From Alphaproteobacteria bacterium (GTDB taxonomy: Bacteria; Pseudomonadota; Alphaproteobacteria; Rickettsiales; SXRF01), in NCBI GenBank assembly GCA_025360605.1, contig JANYBV010000035.1, positions 1 through 57,066 on the forward strand: DNA of 57,066 nt, in the 5' to 3' direction. Under the pieces are notes generated by a model. That model did no database searches. It was not told the DNA's origin and saw only the letters and a list, made by a program, of their open reading frames with translations. Position 1 is the first letter of the stretch. Every line of letters begins with the position of its first letter. This document shows positions 48,496 to 56,897 of this stretch, in pieces. Both the position numbers and the translations under genes were made by a program.

Positions 48496-49224
48496 CTATG
48501 AAGCGCAAGCGGGTGGGCGTTTCTGAATGTTTTTTTTGAGGTCGTTGTGGGTAGGGCAATCCTCGACAATCGAACACGCACTACAGACGAAATTTTCAAT
48601 CGCAAGCAGATTACCGATAATAACCTTCGAGCCTTCGACGGTGATGCCATGCTCTTTTAATTTCGACAGGGTGAGCGAGAATGTCTCCAGCTCCATCCCC
48701 AGCCGCGAAGCAATCAGTGTTTTGCTATAGGGAAGTTCAAAGCCCGCCGGATTAAAATCATAAATCACGCATACACGCTGCAGGAAGCACGCCACCAGTT
48801 GGGCAGCCGACATAGTCGCCTGATGCTCGGCTTCGACTTCCGCCATATATTCTTATTTTGCCGTCAGAGACAATAAATTAAGGGCAAAATCACTGTGGTT
48901 TCTGGCCGATTCTTTCAACCAATGGTAAGGAAATTCCAATACGCTGACTTCATCAACCGCCACCGCGCTGGTGCGGTATAGGCGGCAAGAATCCAGAATA
49001 TCCCCTTCGCATAACGTCTGGCCAGACCTGCGAATATCGATGGTTTTCTCGCTGCCTTCCGGATTGGTACGCACCAGTTGCACATTACCACTTAAGATAA
49101 TGTAAAAATGAGACACCGGATCGCCGTGCGTAAACAGCCTCTGACCGCGCGGCAACTGGCGGATGAAAGAACGATAAATGGACGTACTGCTGTACCTTAT
49201 TCCCATTGCACTAACACTTGGCAT
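48496..49224 (-). pseudogene. Crp/Fnr-family regulator interrupted by one in-frame stop
   Basis: From 49224 the frame gives a cyclic-nucleotide-binding-type sensor domain (RGQRLFTHGDPVSHFYIILS, then GNVQLVRTNPEGSEKTIDIR) and ends at TAA (48853-48855) after SLTAK. Three codons later the same frame resumes (ATG at 48846) with the dimer helix and a C-terminal HTH (YSKTLIASRLGMELETFSLT, LSKLKEHGITVEGSKVIIGN), stopping at 48496. Without the stop the protein would be about 242 residues, the normal Crp/Fnr length. The tail adds a cysteine cluster CSACSIVEDC unusual in position. It may be a nonsense-mutated pseudogene, or a split or recoded gene. Sensor-side cysteines of a classical FNR are absent. 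The 5' end overlaps ccoS on the other strand. Confidence 0.75.
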
Positions 49225-49318
49225 GCTTGGGCTGGTGGGATTTTTCTGGGCAATGAAAAATAATCAGTTCGACGATCCCGAAGGCAACGCCCAGCGGATA
49301 TTGCAAGACGACGACTAA
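49178..49318 (+). CDS. ccoS: cbb3-type cytochrome oxidase assembly protein CcoS (FixS)
   Basis: This 46-codon gene is too short for many gene finders. The product starts MDVLLYLIPIALTLGMLGLV, then GFFWAMKNNQFDDPEGNAQR, and ends ILQDDD. That is the complete CcoS/FixS pattern: one N-terminal membrane span, then the N-x-QFDD-EG-A-RIL signature. CcoS is needed for cofactor insertion into cbb3-type oxidase. No ccoNOPQ or ccoGHI gene is in the window, so it is an orphan here. It overlaps the 5' end of the broken Crp/Fnr gene head to head, and its stop lies 3 bases from the mscL stop. Confidence 0.9.
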   Translation: MDVLLYLIPIALTLGMLGLVGFFWAMKNNQFDDPEGNAQRILQDDD

Positions 49319-49321
49319 CTA

Positions 49322-49726
49322 TTATTTTTTCAACAGATCGCGGATTTCTTCCAGCAGCAATTCCGAGCGTGGTGGCACCGGCGGCTTGGCATCTTCACTT
49401 TTCTTGAACCTGTTGACCTGTTTGACCAACATGAATACTGCAAACGATACAATCAGGAAGTTGATAATCTGATTGAGGAAAACACCATAATTGAGGGTGG
49501 CCGCACCCGCATCCTGTGCTGCTTTAAGCGTCGCATAGCTGCCGCTCGAAAGGTTGATGTACAGTCCGGAAAAATCAATGCCCCCCATGACTCTGCCAAC
49601 GGGTGGCATGATGATGTCCTTGACCAGCGAATTCACGATTCCGGTAAACGCCGCACCCATAATGATACCAACCGCAAGGTCAATAACGTTTCCGCGTGAG
49701 ATAAACTGTTTGAATTCCTGAAGCAT
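49322..49726 (-). CDS. mscL: Large-conductance mechanosensitive channel MscL
   Basis: The 134-residue protein starts MLQEFKQFISRGNVIDLAVG and continues IIMGAAFTGIVNSLVKDIIM, the amphipathic N-terminal helix and TM1 pore helix of MscL. A periplasmic loop follows, then TM2 (VFLNQIINFLIVSFAVFMLV) and the charged C-terminal bundle ending SELLLEEIRDLLKK. It opens under membrane tension to release solutes on osmotic downshock. The gene follows tRNA-Phe on the same strand and converges with ccoS. Confidence 0.97.
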   Translation of the reverse strand: MLQEFKQFISRGNVIDLAVGIIMGAAFTGIVNSLVKDIIMPPVGRVMGGIDFSGLYINLSSGSYATLKAAQDAGAATLNYGVFLNQIINFLIVSFAVFMLVKQVNRFKKSEDAKPPVPPRSELLLEEIRDLLKK

Positions 49727-49782
49727 GATAATCCTCCTGATGTGTACATGTGGGATTCTTGGAACAAAGAATCCTTGTAAAG

Positions 49783-49858
49783 TGGTGCCCGGAGCCGGAA
49801 TCGAACCAGCGACACAGGGATTTTCAGTCCCTTGCTCTACCGACTGAGCTATCCGGGC
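49783..49858 (-). tRNA. tRNA-Phe (anticodon GAA)
   Basis: The reverse strand folds as a 76-base tRNA with CCA encoded. The acceptor GCCCGGA pairs with TCCGGGC before discriminator A and CCA. The D arm contains TAGCTCAGTCGGTAGAGCA. The anticodon stem-loop is GGGACTGAAAATCCC with anticodon GAA, and the T arm is CTGGTTCGATTCCGGC-like. The GAA anticodon identifies phenylalanine. It lies alone, 57 bases upstream of the mscL start. Confidence 0.97.
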
Positions 49859-50048
49859 ACAGGCAAATATTTAGCAACTGCGCTAACAAAGAGCTAAGTT
49901 TTATAGAAGATGGGCCCCTTATTGTCCACCTAGAAATAGAAAACAGTTATCATTATATTTCAATAAGATAGCCAAAAACAACCTCGCGTGGCAGTACAGT
50001 AATTGAATTGCCGCCGGAGATAGAGGCGCAATACGAATAGGTAGAAGA
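49859..50048. other. Non-coding stretch between murJ and tRNA-Phe
   Basis: About 190 bases follow the murJ stop and precede tRNA-Phe on the minus strand. It is AT-rich in the middle, with no hairpin plus T-run that I can defend as a murJ terminator. On the plus strand a short open stretch near 49980-50040 reads STVIELPPEIEAQYE and stops; it has no start and could be the tail of a lost gene. The tRNA promoter must lie here, but no clear -10/-35 pair was identified. Confidence 0.5.
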
Positions 50049-51506
50049 CTATCTTTTCTGCAAACGTTGCAACGCCCATGCACGCACCGGCGCGTTAAAC
50101 GCCAGCCCTGCCGCCAGCAATACCGCACCCATCACCACCGCCAGCAATAGCCCCGCCACTGCAGGCAGGGCGAGAGAGTGATACACCACCGCAAGCGGTA
50201 CCCACAGCGCCACCACCACCAGCGTTATTTTTCCATTTGCCCATGAAGGCCTATAGCACGATAGTATCCCCAACCGGTACCCCACATATGCCATCCAGCC
50301 TAGCGGCACCATCTGGGCACATACGAACATCACCGCCAGCCCTTTCAGGCCGAAAGCCCATTTGCCCAACGCGCATGCCGGAACCACCACTGCCGCCAAC
50401 AGCGTATTGGCAAGTAGCGGCGTTTTTGCATTACTGCGCGCATACATGATCTGCTGCCAGACGCTGGTCAGTAACATGCAAGGAAGCGCCCAGACCCCTA
50501 TGGCGAAGAGGGTGGCGACGACATCCACATCATCTGCCGTCATTTTGCCGTAGCCGAAACACAACACCACCACATCGTGGCTGGCGAGCATCAGCGACAG
50601 GCACATCGCCAGAGAGACCATCCATGTACATTGTAAGGTAGTTGCGTGATGATCCGATCCCTCGCCGCGAAGATGCACCAGCCATGGCAGCAGCACCATC
50701 TGTATCACCCCCTGCCCCAGAATCGCCGGCATCATCATCAGCTTGAAAGCGTAATTAAAAATAGCCACCCCGCCGCCTGCCGCCGCAAGAATAAGGTAAG
50801 GCGTATATTGCGGCACCATGTTCAAAAACCCTGTACCTGCCGTAGCTGCGTAATGTTTGAATAATGGCTTATCAATCTGCCATGGCCGCCACGCCACCTT
50901 GGGGAACGCACCTTCAGCGCGGTAATACGAGTAGGCATGCGCGAAAAAACGCACCAGCGTTGCCACCATAATCGCCACCGACAAAATAGGTAACTGAGTC
51001 GGCATGAATAACAATGCCAGTATCACCACTCCGTTAAAAATCGCATTGGCAAAGGCAATCACCGTAAAGCGTCCGCGATATTGCAGCCATGCGGTGAGGA
51101 TAGAAGTCAACGCCGTCAACGGTAAGGAAGTCAGAAACAGCAGGCATAGCGCGCCTGAAATATGGGTGGTAATAAACGCGTGATTGAATTCTTCATTGGC
51201 AAAAAGCAGCAGAGCCATTGTGGTAAACACCACCAGACTCATCACCAGCGATTGCCACATCAGTGCCAGCGCGTTCTCGCGGTTGCGTGCAGAAAATGCA
51301 GGTACCAGTGTGGCGCTCGCCGTGCCCCCCAGCAAGGCAAGGGTAATCACATCGGGAATGAGCAACAGCATGATGGCCATGTCCGCCAACTCACTGGTGC
51401 CAAAGGTTTTGGCCAGCAGTGTTTCACGCAGCAGCCCCAGAATACGCCCCACCAGCATCCCGAAGGTCACGAGTGCGCCGGCTGTAAAGAGGGAACGAAG
51501 CGTCAT
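50049..51506 (-). CDS. murJ: Lipid II flippase MurJ
   Basis: The 485-residue MOP-superfamily protein has about 14 spans and the N-terminal MurJ signature FGMLVGRILGLLRETLLAKT with FGTSELADMAIMLLLIPDVI, then TLVPAFSARNRE near 65. The conserved polar positions of TM1 and TM2 (R-x-LGLxRE) are intact. It flips undecaprenyl-linked peptidoglycan precursors across the inner membrane. Length is slightly shorter than the roughly 510 residues of E. coli MurJ. The gene stands alone between tRNA-Phe and the OsmC gene on the same strand. Confidence 0.95.
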   Translation of the reverse strand: MTLRSLFTAGALVTFGMLVGRILGLLRETLLAKTFGTSELADMAIMLLLIPDVITLALLGGTASATLVPAFSARNRENALALMWQSLVMSLVVFTTMALLLFANEEFNHAFITTHISGALCLLFLTSLPLTALTSILTAWLQYRGRFTVIAFANAIFNGVVILALLFMPTQLPILSVAIMVATLVRFFAHAYSYYRAEGAFPKVAWRPWQIDKPLFKHYAATAGTGFLNMVPQYTPYLILAAAGGGVAIFNYAFKLMMMPAILGQGVIQMVLLPWLVHLRGEGSDHHATTLQCTWMVSLAMCLSLMLASHDVVVLCFGYGKMTADDVDVVATLFAIGVWALPCMLLTSVWQQIMYARSNAKTPLLANTLLAAVVVPACALGKWAFGLKGLAVMFVCAQMVPLGWMAYVGYRLGILSCYRPSWANGKITLVVVALWVPLAVVYHSLALPAVAGLLLAVVMGAVLLAAGLAFNAPVRAWALQRLQKR

Positions 51507-51601
51507 CGGAGTATTCCTGTCACCCGCTGGATTAATAACGATTGCTTTGAAAGCTTATGGCACAGCTTCACCAAAGCTTCAAGAAACCCTTGCCAGAAAC
51601 G

Positions 51602-52009
51602 TTATGCTACAAGCGTTTGAATCGTTGGCGTTCCTTCGAGTGTACGCTGCACAGGGCATTTCGCCGCCACTTCCACCAGTTTTTTCCGCTGGTCTTCGGA
51701 TAGCGCGGTACCGTGGATGGTAATACGCTTGGTAAACACATCGGCTTTGTTTTCTTTATGATGGGTCAGTGCCACTTCCACCTTATCCAGCGGCCATTTT
51801 TGCTGAATGGCATACCAGCGTATGGTCATTGCGGTGCATTCGCCGAGCGCCGCCAGCAATAAATCAAACGGCGCAGGCCCTAAATTCAGGCTACCCATCT
51901 CCACCGGTTCATCGCCTTTGATCGTATGTCCGGAGACTTTAATATCAACCGCATAGGCGCTTTCACCGGTTTCCGTTACTTCAGCATGAATCGTTTTATC
52001 ACCAGCCAC
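51602..52009 (-). CDS. OsmC/Ohr-family protein
   Basis: The 135-residue protein has GPAPFDLLLAALGECTAMTI near residue 44 with the first conserved Cys, and AAKCPVQRTLEGTPTIQTLV near 115 with the second. These are the two redox cysteines of OsmC-type hydroperoxide reductases. The Gly/Ala/Leu-rich helix around the first Cys fits the small OsmC subgroup rather than Ohr. The start codon is GTG (52009), supported by a good ribosome site TTGAGGAGA about 9 bases upstream. It lies divergently from the flavoprotein gene. Confidence 0.93.
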   Translation of the reverse strand: MAGDKTIHAEVTETGESAYAVDIKVSGHTIKGDEPVEMGSLNLGPAPFDLLLAALGECTAMTIRWYAIQQKWPLDKVEVALTHHKENKADVFTKRITIHGTALSEDQRKKLVEVAAKCPVQRTLEGTPTIQTLVA

Positions 52010-52187
52010 AGACTTATCTCCTCAATTCAATTGTTACGGGAATCCATTTGGATAATAGCAGCAATGGCTATTTTATAAATAGCAGAGATAGAATAAAGCA
52101 TTGGCTACAATGCTAAGCACTGCTAGCTGTTATACTTCTCCTGTTACCGAAAAACATCTCGCCAAAAGGCCTTACCATTTGTCCTCT

Positions 52188-53411
52188 ATGCACTCACAGC
52201 GCAAACGCATTGCAATCATAGGTAGCGGCCCCAGCGGGTTAATGGCGGCGGAGATCATGGCCGAAGCGGGGCATCAGGTCACCGTGTACGACCGCATGCC
52301 CAGTGCAGGACGGAAATTGCTCATGGCAGGGCGCGGCGGACTAAACCTTACGCACAGTGAAGCGCTGGATCGTTTTTTGCCGCGTTATGGCGATGCAGCC
52401 AACTGGCTGGCTCCTTCCATACAAGCATTTCCGCCCGATGCGCTGCGTCGCTGGTGTGAGGGCCTCGGTCAGGAAACGTTTGTCGGCAGCAGCGGACGTA
52501 TATTTCCGCGCAGCATGAAAGCAGCGCCGTTACTACGGGCGTGGCTGCGGCGGCTGGAGCAGCTCGATGTACGCTATGCCTCATCACATGACTGGCACGG
52601 ATGGGACGGCAACGCGTTGCATTTTACCAATGCCAAAGGCAACCTCTTCATTACCGCCGATGCCGTACTTCTGGCACTCGGAGGTGCCTCATGGCCACGC
52701 TTGGGATCGAATGGCGGGTGGGTGAAGATACTAGCTGATGGCGGTGTTGACATTACCCCTTTACGTCCGGCCAATTGCGGCTTTACGGTTGCATGGTCGG
52801 AACATTTCATCTCGCGTTTTGCCGGACAACCCCTTAAGCCAGTGACCCTTACTCATCATGCCATATCACGCCAAGGTGAAGCCATGATCACCTCTAAAGG
52901 CATAGAAGGTGGCGCGGTGTATGCGTTGTCAGCACCATTGCGTGATGCCATTGAACGCGATGGATCAGCAGTTATGCATGTCGACCTTCGCCCCGATATG
53001 CACCAAGATATTTTGGTCAAAAAACTCAGTGCAACGCGCGGAAATAAATCCCTCAGCACCCATCTGCGTAGTGCGGGACTCTCGCCACTTGCCATCGGTT
53101 TATTGCGCGAAGTCACCCCGCCTGACCATCCGGCCTACGCCTCTAATGACGCGCTGGCAGCACGACTTAAGTCGCTGCCGATAACACTTAACGCAACGAC
53201 CGGTTTGGCGCGCGCCATTTCCAGCGCGGGAGGAATCCGTCAAAGCGCAGTGAATGAACAGTTTATGCTACGTGCCAAAGAAGGAATTTTTATCGCAGGG
53301 GAAATGCTGGATTGGGAAGCCCCCACAGGCGGCTATCTATTACAAGCCTGCTTCAGCACGGCCGTGGCAGCAGCTAACGGCATGTTGCGTTATTGCAAAA
53401 CAGAGGGTTAA
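52188..53411 (+). CDS. FAD-dependent flavoprotein of the TIGR03862/HI0933 (YhiN-like) family
   Basis: The product of about 407 residues starts MHSQRKRIAIIGSGPSGLMA with a Rossmann GxGPxG FAD site. GRKLLMAGRGGLNLTHSEAL follows, and GRIFPRSMKAAPLLRAWLRR near 105; both are hallmark motifs of the BaiN/HI0933-type flavoproteins. It ends with GEMLDWEAPTGGYLLQACFS and a final helix. The exact reaction is unknown. I chose ATG 52188, directly before the FAD motif; an upstream ATG at 52101 would add 29 residues of non-conserved sequence. Its stop overlaps the DUF4169 stop by four bases (convergent). Confidence 0.88.
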   Translation: MHSQRKRIAIIGSGPSGLMAAEIMAEAGHQVTVYDRMPSAGRKLLMAGRGGLNLTHSEALDRFLPRYGDAANWLAPSIQAFPPDALRRWCEGLGQETFVGSSGRIFPRSMKAAPLLRAWLRRLEQLDVRYASSHDWHGWDGNALHFTNAKGNLFITADAVLLALGGASWPRLGSNGGWVKILADGGVDITPLRPANCGFTVAWSEHFISRFAGQPLKPVTLTHHAISRQGEAMITSKGIEGGAVYALSAPLRDAIERDGSAVMHVDLRPDMHQDILVKKLSATRGNKSLSTHLRSAGLSPLAIGLLREVTPPDHPAYASNDALAARLKSLPITLNATTGLARAISSAGGIRQSAVNEQFMLRAKEGIFIAGEMLDWEAPTGGYLLQACFSTAVAAANGMLRYCKTEG

Positions 53412-53596
53412 TCATCCTCATCCTTTTCCCGTTTATGCCCATCCAGATGCTGCTGATCGCGCTTGGATTCAAGTATCTCTTTTTGTTTTTCTTCTTTGGT
53501 ACGCCCATATTTAAGGCGGTTTTCCGAAGCCATCTTCTCTTTTTCCGTACGCGCCTTGGCTTTACGTTTTTGCTTCAGATTGATTATTTCAGTCAT
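53408..53596 (-). CDS. DUF4169 family small protein
   Basis: The 62-residue product starts MTEIINLKQKRKAKARTEKE and continues with KMASENRLKYGRTKEEKQ and the end HLDGHKREKDEDD. It is a very basic-acidic helical protein whose pattern (INLxxxRKAKAR, NRxxxGRTKxEK, LDGH) matches DUF4169, a small family of Alphaproteobacteria with unknown function. An AAAGG ribosome site lies about 8 bases before the ATG. The gene converges with the flavoprotein gene and its stop overlaps that gene by 4 bases. Confidence 0.85.
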   Translation of the reverse strand: MTEIINLKQKRKAKARTEKEKMASENRLKYGRTKEEKQKEILESKRDQQHLDGHKREKDEDD

Positions 53597-54066
53597 CGTG
53601 ATAACCTTTGATGCTTGTTACCATTGAAAAAAATGGTGGTGGATGGAGTCTATCCCGAACCCCTCTCCGGTGCAATTCCCTGTTTAACAGGGTATTTACA
53701 GGGAATTTTGTTGTTTATAGGCAGTATTGGCGATAATACACCCCCAATACTTCTGTGATAATAGCAGCTTATCAATAAAATTCCCTAAACATCGTATCAG
53801 AGAATTATATTTCCATAACAGGCAATTAGTTTTAAGTAACAGGGAAACATCAGGGGCCATCAGGGAAGTGATTATGGCAATTCGTACCGATGCCTTCTAC
53901 CTGTTTTTATAGGTATGATTATACTGACATAGTGTTGACACTGTCGTGGTTAAGGAGAAGCAGGGTCGGCAAGAAATTATTTAAATATTTCACATAGATA
54001 ATATATCCGAAGTGTGCGTAGGGTGCGTGGAGCAATCCTACAGCCTAATGGCAGATAGAGTAAAAA
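53597..54066. other. Gene-poor region with clustered CAGGGAA repeats
   Basis: About 470 bases with no gene I can support. It holds several copies of a CAGGGAA/TTCCCTG element (separate entry) and a 61-codon plus-strand open frame (53727-53912) with peptides such as HRIRELYFHNRQ and NRETSGAIREV, which look like decayed repeats rather than a functional protein. A small inverted repeat TACCT...AGGTA sits near 53899-53916. It separates conserved core genes from the two kinases and may be a scar of past insertion. Confidence 0.5.
53674..53867. repeat. CAGGGAA / TTCCCTG repeat cluster
   Basis: AATTCCCTGT (53674-53683) is the exact inverse of ACAGGGAATT (53698-53707), with an extra ACAGGG between (53687-53692). 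Further copies are AATTCCCT (53779-53786), ACAGGGAA (53839-53846), CAGGGG near 53851 and CAGGGAA (53861-53867). In both orientations the element occurs at least six times in under 200 bases. No mobile gene is adjacent. Confidence 0.7.
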
Positions 54067-55677
54067 ATGGCCTCCTGTAAAACAATTCTATTAGATTATG
54101 GCATATTTATCCTTATTGCGCTGACGCTTGGGCGTGTACTACTTAATCCCCATGTTGACGCGATGTATATGTATGAAATGGTTGCTGTGTCGACCGGATT
54201 ACTTATAGCCGTCTTTTATGTGCAGCATGGAACCAATAAGGCAGCCATCGCACATGCGCTTGGCCTGGAACAGGTCGCAGATGATCTGGCTCAATCCAAT
54301 GAAAAAATGGCCGCGGAATTGGCCCAGGCTAACGTGGTAATTGCTGAGAAGTTAGCCCAGTCCAATGTGGATATTGCAGAGGATTTAAAAACTAAAAGTG
54401 ATGCACGGCAAGATGTCGCCGACCGGGGCCGCGTCGCAGCCGAAGATGCCACGCAGTTTGCAGAAAAAGGCCAGGCATCAGCCGAAGTCGCCACCCTTGT
54501 TGCCGAAAAAGCCAATAAAGCCAAATCTGACTTTCTGGCCAATATGAGTCATGAGATCAGGACACCGATGAATGCCATCATAGGGCTTCCCAACATCCTG
54601 CTGACGACTAAGCTGGATGATAAACAAAAACAATACGTCGATGTATTGCAAACAAGCGCCGATGGATTGATGGTGCTAATTAATGATCTTTTGGATATCG
54701 ATAAGATAGAAGCTGAAGTCATTGAACTCGAACAAGCCCCTTTTAATCTGACCGCCCTGCTTGAACGGGTTATCAGCATAATGTCGGTGCGTGCCGAAGA
54801 AAAAGGCATCACGCTCGATGTACGTTATGAAGCCGGTCTCTATAAGACATTCATTGGGGATTGTGGGCGCATCCGCCAGATACTGCTTAATCTGGTAGGC
54901 AATGCCGTTAAGTTTACGGACAAGGGAACCGTATCTGTTTTCCTTGCTAACAGTGGCAAGGGAAATGGAAAGAAGCATTTGACCATTTCTGTAACGGATA
55001 CGGGAATCGGTATTCCTGAAAATAAGATTTCGGATATATTTGGTAAATTCATACAGGCTGATCCTACGATTACCCGCAGGTATGGCGGTACTGGTCTCGG
55101 GCTTGCCATTTCCAAATCACTGGCAGAACAAATGGATGGATCTATAACTGTTACCAGCGAAGTGGGTAAAGGTTCTACGTTCGTCCTGCATTTAAGTCTT
55201 CCGGTCGCAGTCACCGAGAATAGCAAACCAACATACCAGGAAAATATTATTTATCTTGATACGCATAAAAACGCTGCGCAATTGCCCATCCTGTTAGTCG
55301 AAGATTATGAGCCTAATATTCTGGTGGCAACCGTTATGCTTAAGAACTTTGGCTACCGTTATGAAGTGGCCCGTAATGGGCAGGAAGCTATTGATACCTT
55401 TTCTCCCGGCAAATATTCGCTCATATTACTGGATGTGCAAATGCCCTTTATGGATGGCTTTGAGTCCACCCGTCATATTCGTGGCTTGGAGAAAGTGGCT
55501 AAGGGTTCATTGCGTGTGCCTATCATAGCGATGACGGCGCATTCCCTGAAGGGAGATCGCGAGAAGTGTATTACTTCAGGTATGGATGATTACATCGCCA
55601 AGCCATTTAATCCACACCAATTGCAGGCGGTCCTCATCAAACATATGGCGGAAAGTCCACCTAAAATAGCAGCCTAA
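54067..55677 (+). CDS. Hybrid sensor histidine kinase with C-terminal receiver domain
   Basis: The 536-residue protein has two membrane spans in residues 5-60 with almost no periplasmic loop. A coiled-coil linker with repeats of the type [20 protein letters not shown] follows (75-150). The HisKA domain [20 protein letters not shown] has its phospho-His near 161. The HATPase domain has [14 protein letters not shown] and [10 protein letters not shown]. The receiver domain [20 protein letters not shown] has its phospho-Asp in [14 protein letters not shown] near 460. It senses something in the membrane or cytoplasm; input unknown. No phosphotransfer (HPt) protein or response regulator is next to it. 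Confidence 0.93.
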   Translation: MASCKTILLDYGIFILIALTLGRVLLNPHVDAMYMYEMVAVSTGLLIAVFYVQHGTNKAAIAHALGLEQVADDLAQSNEKMAAELAQANVVIAEKLAQSNVDIAEDLKTKSDARQDVADRGRVAAEDATQFAEKGQASAEVATLVAEKANKAKSDFLANMSHEIRTPMNAIIGLPNILLTTKLDDKQKQYVDVLQTSADGLMVLINDLLDIDKIEAEVIELEQAPFNLTALLERVISIMSVRAEEKGITLDVRYEAGLYKTFIGDCGRIRQILLNLVGNAVKFTDKGTVSVFLANSGKGNGKKHLTISVTDTGIGIPENKISDIFGKFIQADPTITRRYGGTGLGLAISKSLAEQMDGSITVTSEVGKGSTFVLHLSLPVAVTENSKPTYQENIIYLDTHKNAAQLPILLVEDYEPNILVATVMLKNFGYRYEVARNGQEAIDTFSPGKYSLILLDVQMPFMDGFESTRHIRGLEKVAKGSLRVPIIAMTAHSLKGDREKCITSGMDDYIAKPFNPHQLQAVLIKHMAESPPKIAA

Positions 55678-55697
55678 TACTCTTAGAAAGATTTCAC

Positions 55698-56897
55698 ATG
55701 CGTCTAGCAGATTTCATCCGTGAAAATAAGCAACCAATCATCGCTGAATGGGAAAACTTTGCCAGGACACTGTCACCTGCTGTCAATATGACCGCTTTCC
55801 AGCTAAGAGACCATATTGAACAAATACTCTCTTTTATTTCTGAAGACTTGGAATCTCCCCAAACAGCCAGGGAGCAAATTAGGAAATCCCATGGTAAAAA
55901 CGACAGTGTAGATTATGAAGACAGTGCTGCCGAAATTCATGGGAATATCAGGCATGATGAAGGATTCGATATCGTTCAAATGGTCTCAGAGTATCGTGCG
56001 TTACGCAGCAGTGTTATTATCTTATGGACGAAGGCTAATAGAACCTTGTCCGATGAGGACGTAGTGGATTTGACCAGGTTTAATGAATCCATTGACCAGG
56101 CCCTGGCTGAATCCGTTGTTAAATTCACCAAGAAAGTTGACTATTCCAAAGACTTGCTTTTAGGCGTATTGGGGCATGATATTCGCAGCCCGTTAGGTGC
56201 CATGAGTATGTGTGCGCAGCTCATGTCAAGAGTGGGAATATTGAATGACAAACAAGTAGAACTTACGGCCCAAATTGTTGATAGCGGCGCCCGTATATCC
56301 GATATTATTACCACGTTACTCGATCTCACTCGCGCCCGCGTAGGAACGGGGCTACCTATTCTCCGGATGCGTATAGATATTGAGATTGTGGCCAGTAAAG
56401 TGGTTGATGAGATGAAAATCCAGCATCCTGATCGCAGTTTCGTATTGAAAATTGCAGGTGATGTGCATGGTGAATGGGATACCACACGCATAGGGCAGCT
56501 ATTTTCCAATTTAATTGGCAACGCAGTGCAGTATGGGACTAAAACTGATCCCATAGATGTAATGGTAAAAGGGGATTCTCTGGGGGTAATTATATCAGTT
56601 CACAATACAGGTGTCCCTATACCTCCCAAGCAGCTAACTACGTTATTCAATTCTTTTACCCGCGGTGAAAGCAATGGCAATCAGGCCGGTGGTGTTACTT
56701 CGAACTTAGGGTTAGGGTTATTTATTACCAAAGAAATTGTTTTGGCTCATGAGGGTACGATTAAAGTTATCTCAAATGAAAAAGAAGGCACTATTTTTAG
56801 CGTGTGGTTACCGAAAGTGGCACATCCCGCAAATGTGGCCTTAAAGAAATCAGACCCTGCTCAGGAACGTATCAAAGAAGAGCTTATAGAGAAGTAG
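55698..56897 (+). CDS. Sensor histidine kinase with RsbRD-like N-terminal domain
   Basis: The 399-residue soluble protein starts MRLADFIRENKQPIIAEWEN with a helical domain resembling RsbRD/globin-like sensors (to about 150). The HisKA motif LLGVLGHDIRSPLGAMSMCA follows near 160, with phospho-His in GHDIRSP, and then the HATPase with LFSNLIGNAVQYGTK and SNLGLGLFITKEIVLAHEG. It has no membrane span and no receiver domain. The gene starts 20 bases after the hybrid kinase, so the two form an operon and probably act in one phosphorelay. Substrate regulator not seen. Confidence 0.9.
   Translation: MRLADFIRENKQPIIAEWENFARTLSPAVNMTAFQLRDHIEQILSFISEDLESPQTAREQIRKSHGKNDSVDYEDSAAEIHGNIRHDEGFDIVQMVSEYRALRSSVIILWTKANRTLSDEDVVDLTRFNESIDQALAESVVKFTKKVDYSKDLLLGVLGHDIRSPLGAMSMCAQLMSRVGILNDKQVELTAQIVDSGARISDIITTLLDLTRARVGTGLPILRMRIDIEIVASKVVDEMKIQHPDRSFVLKIAGDVHGEWDTTRIGQLFSNLIGNAVQYGTKTDPIDVMVKGDSLGVIISVHNTGVPIPPKQLTTLFNSFTRGESNGNQAGGVTSNLGLGLFITKEIVLAHEGTIKVISNEKEGTIFSVWLPKVAHPANVALKKSDPAQERIKEELIEK

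Noticed and set aside
49980-50040. Short plus-strand peptide with STVIELPPEIEAQYE
   Set aside because: Looks like an antitoxin or DNA-binding protein tail but has no start codon or upstream coding sequence; too short to call.
53727-53912. 61-codon plus-strand frame in the repeat region
   Set aside because: Made largely of the CAGGGAA repeats in translation; no ribosome site; treated as part of the repeat region and not a gene.
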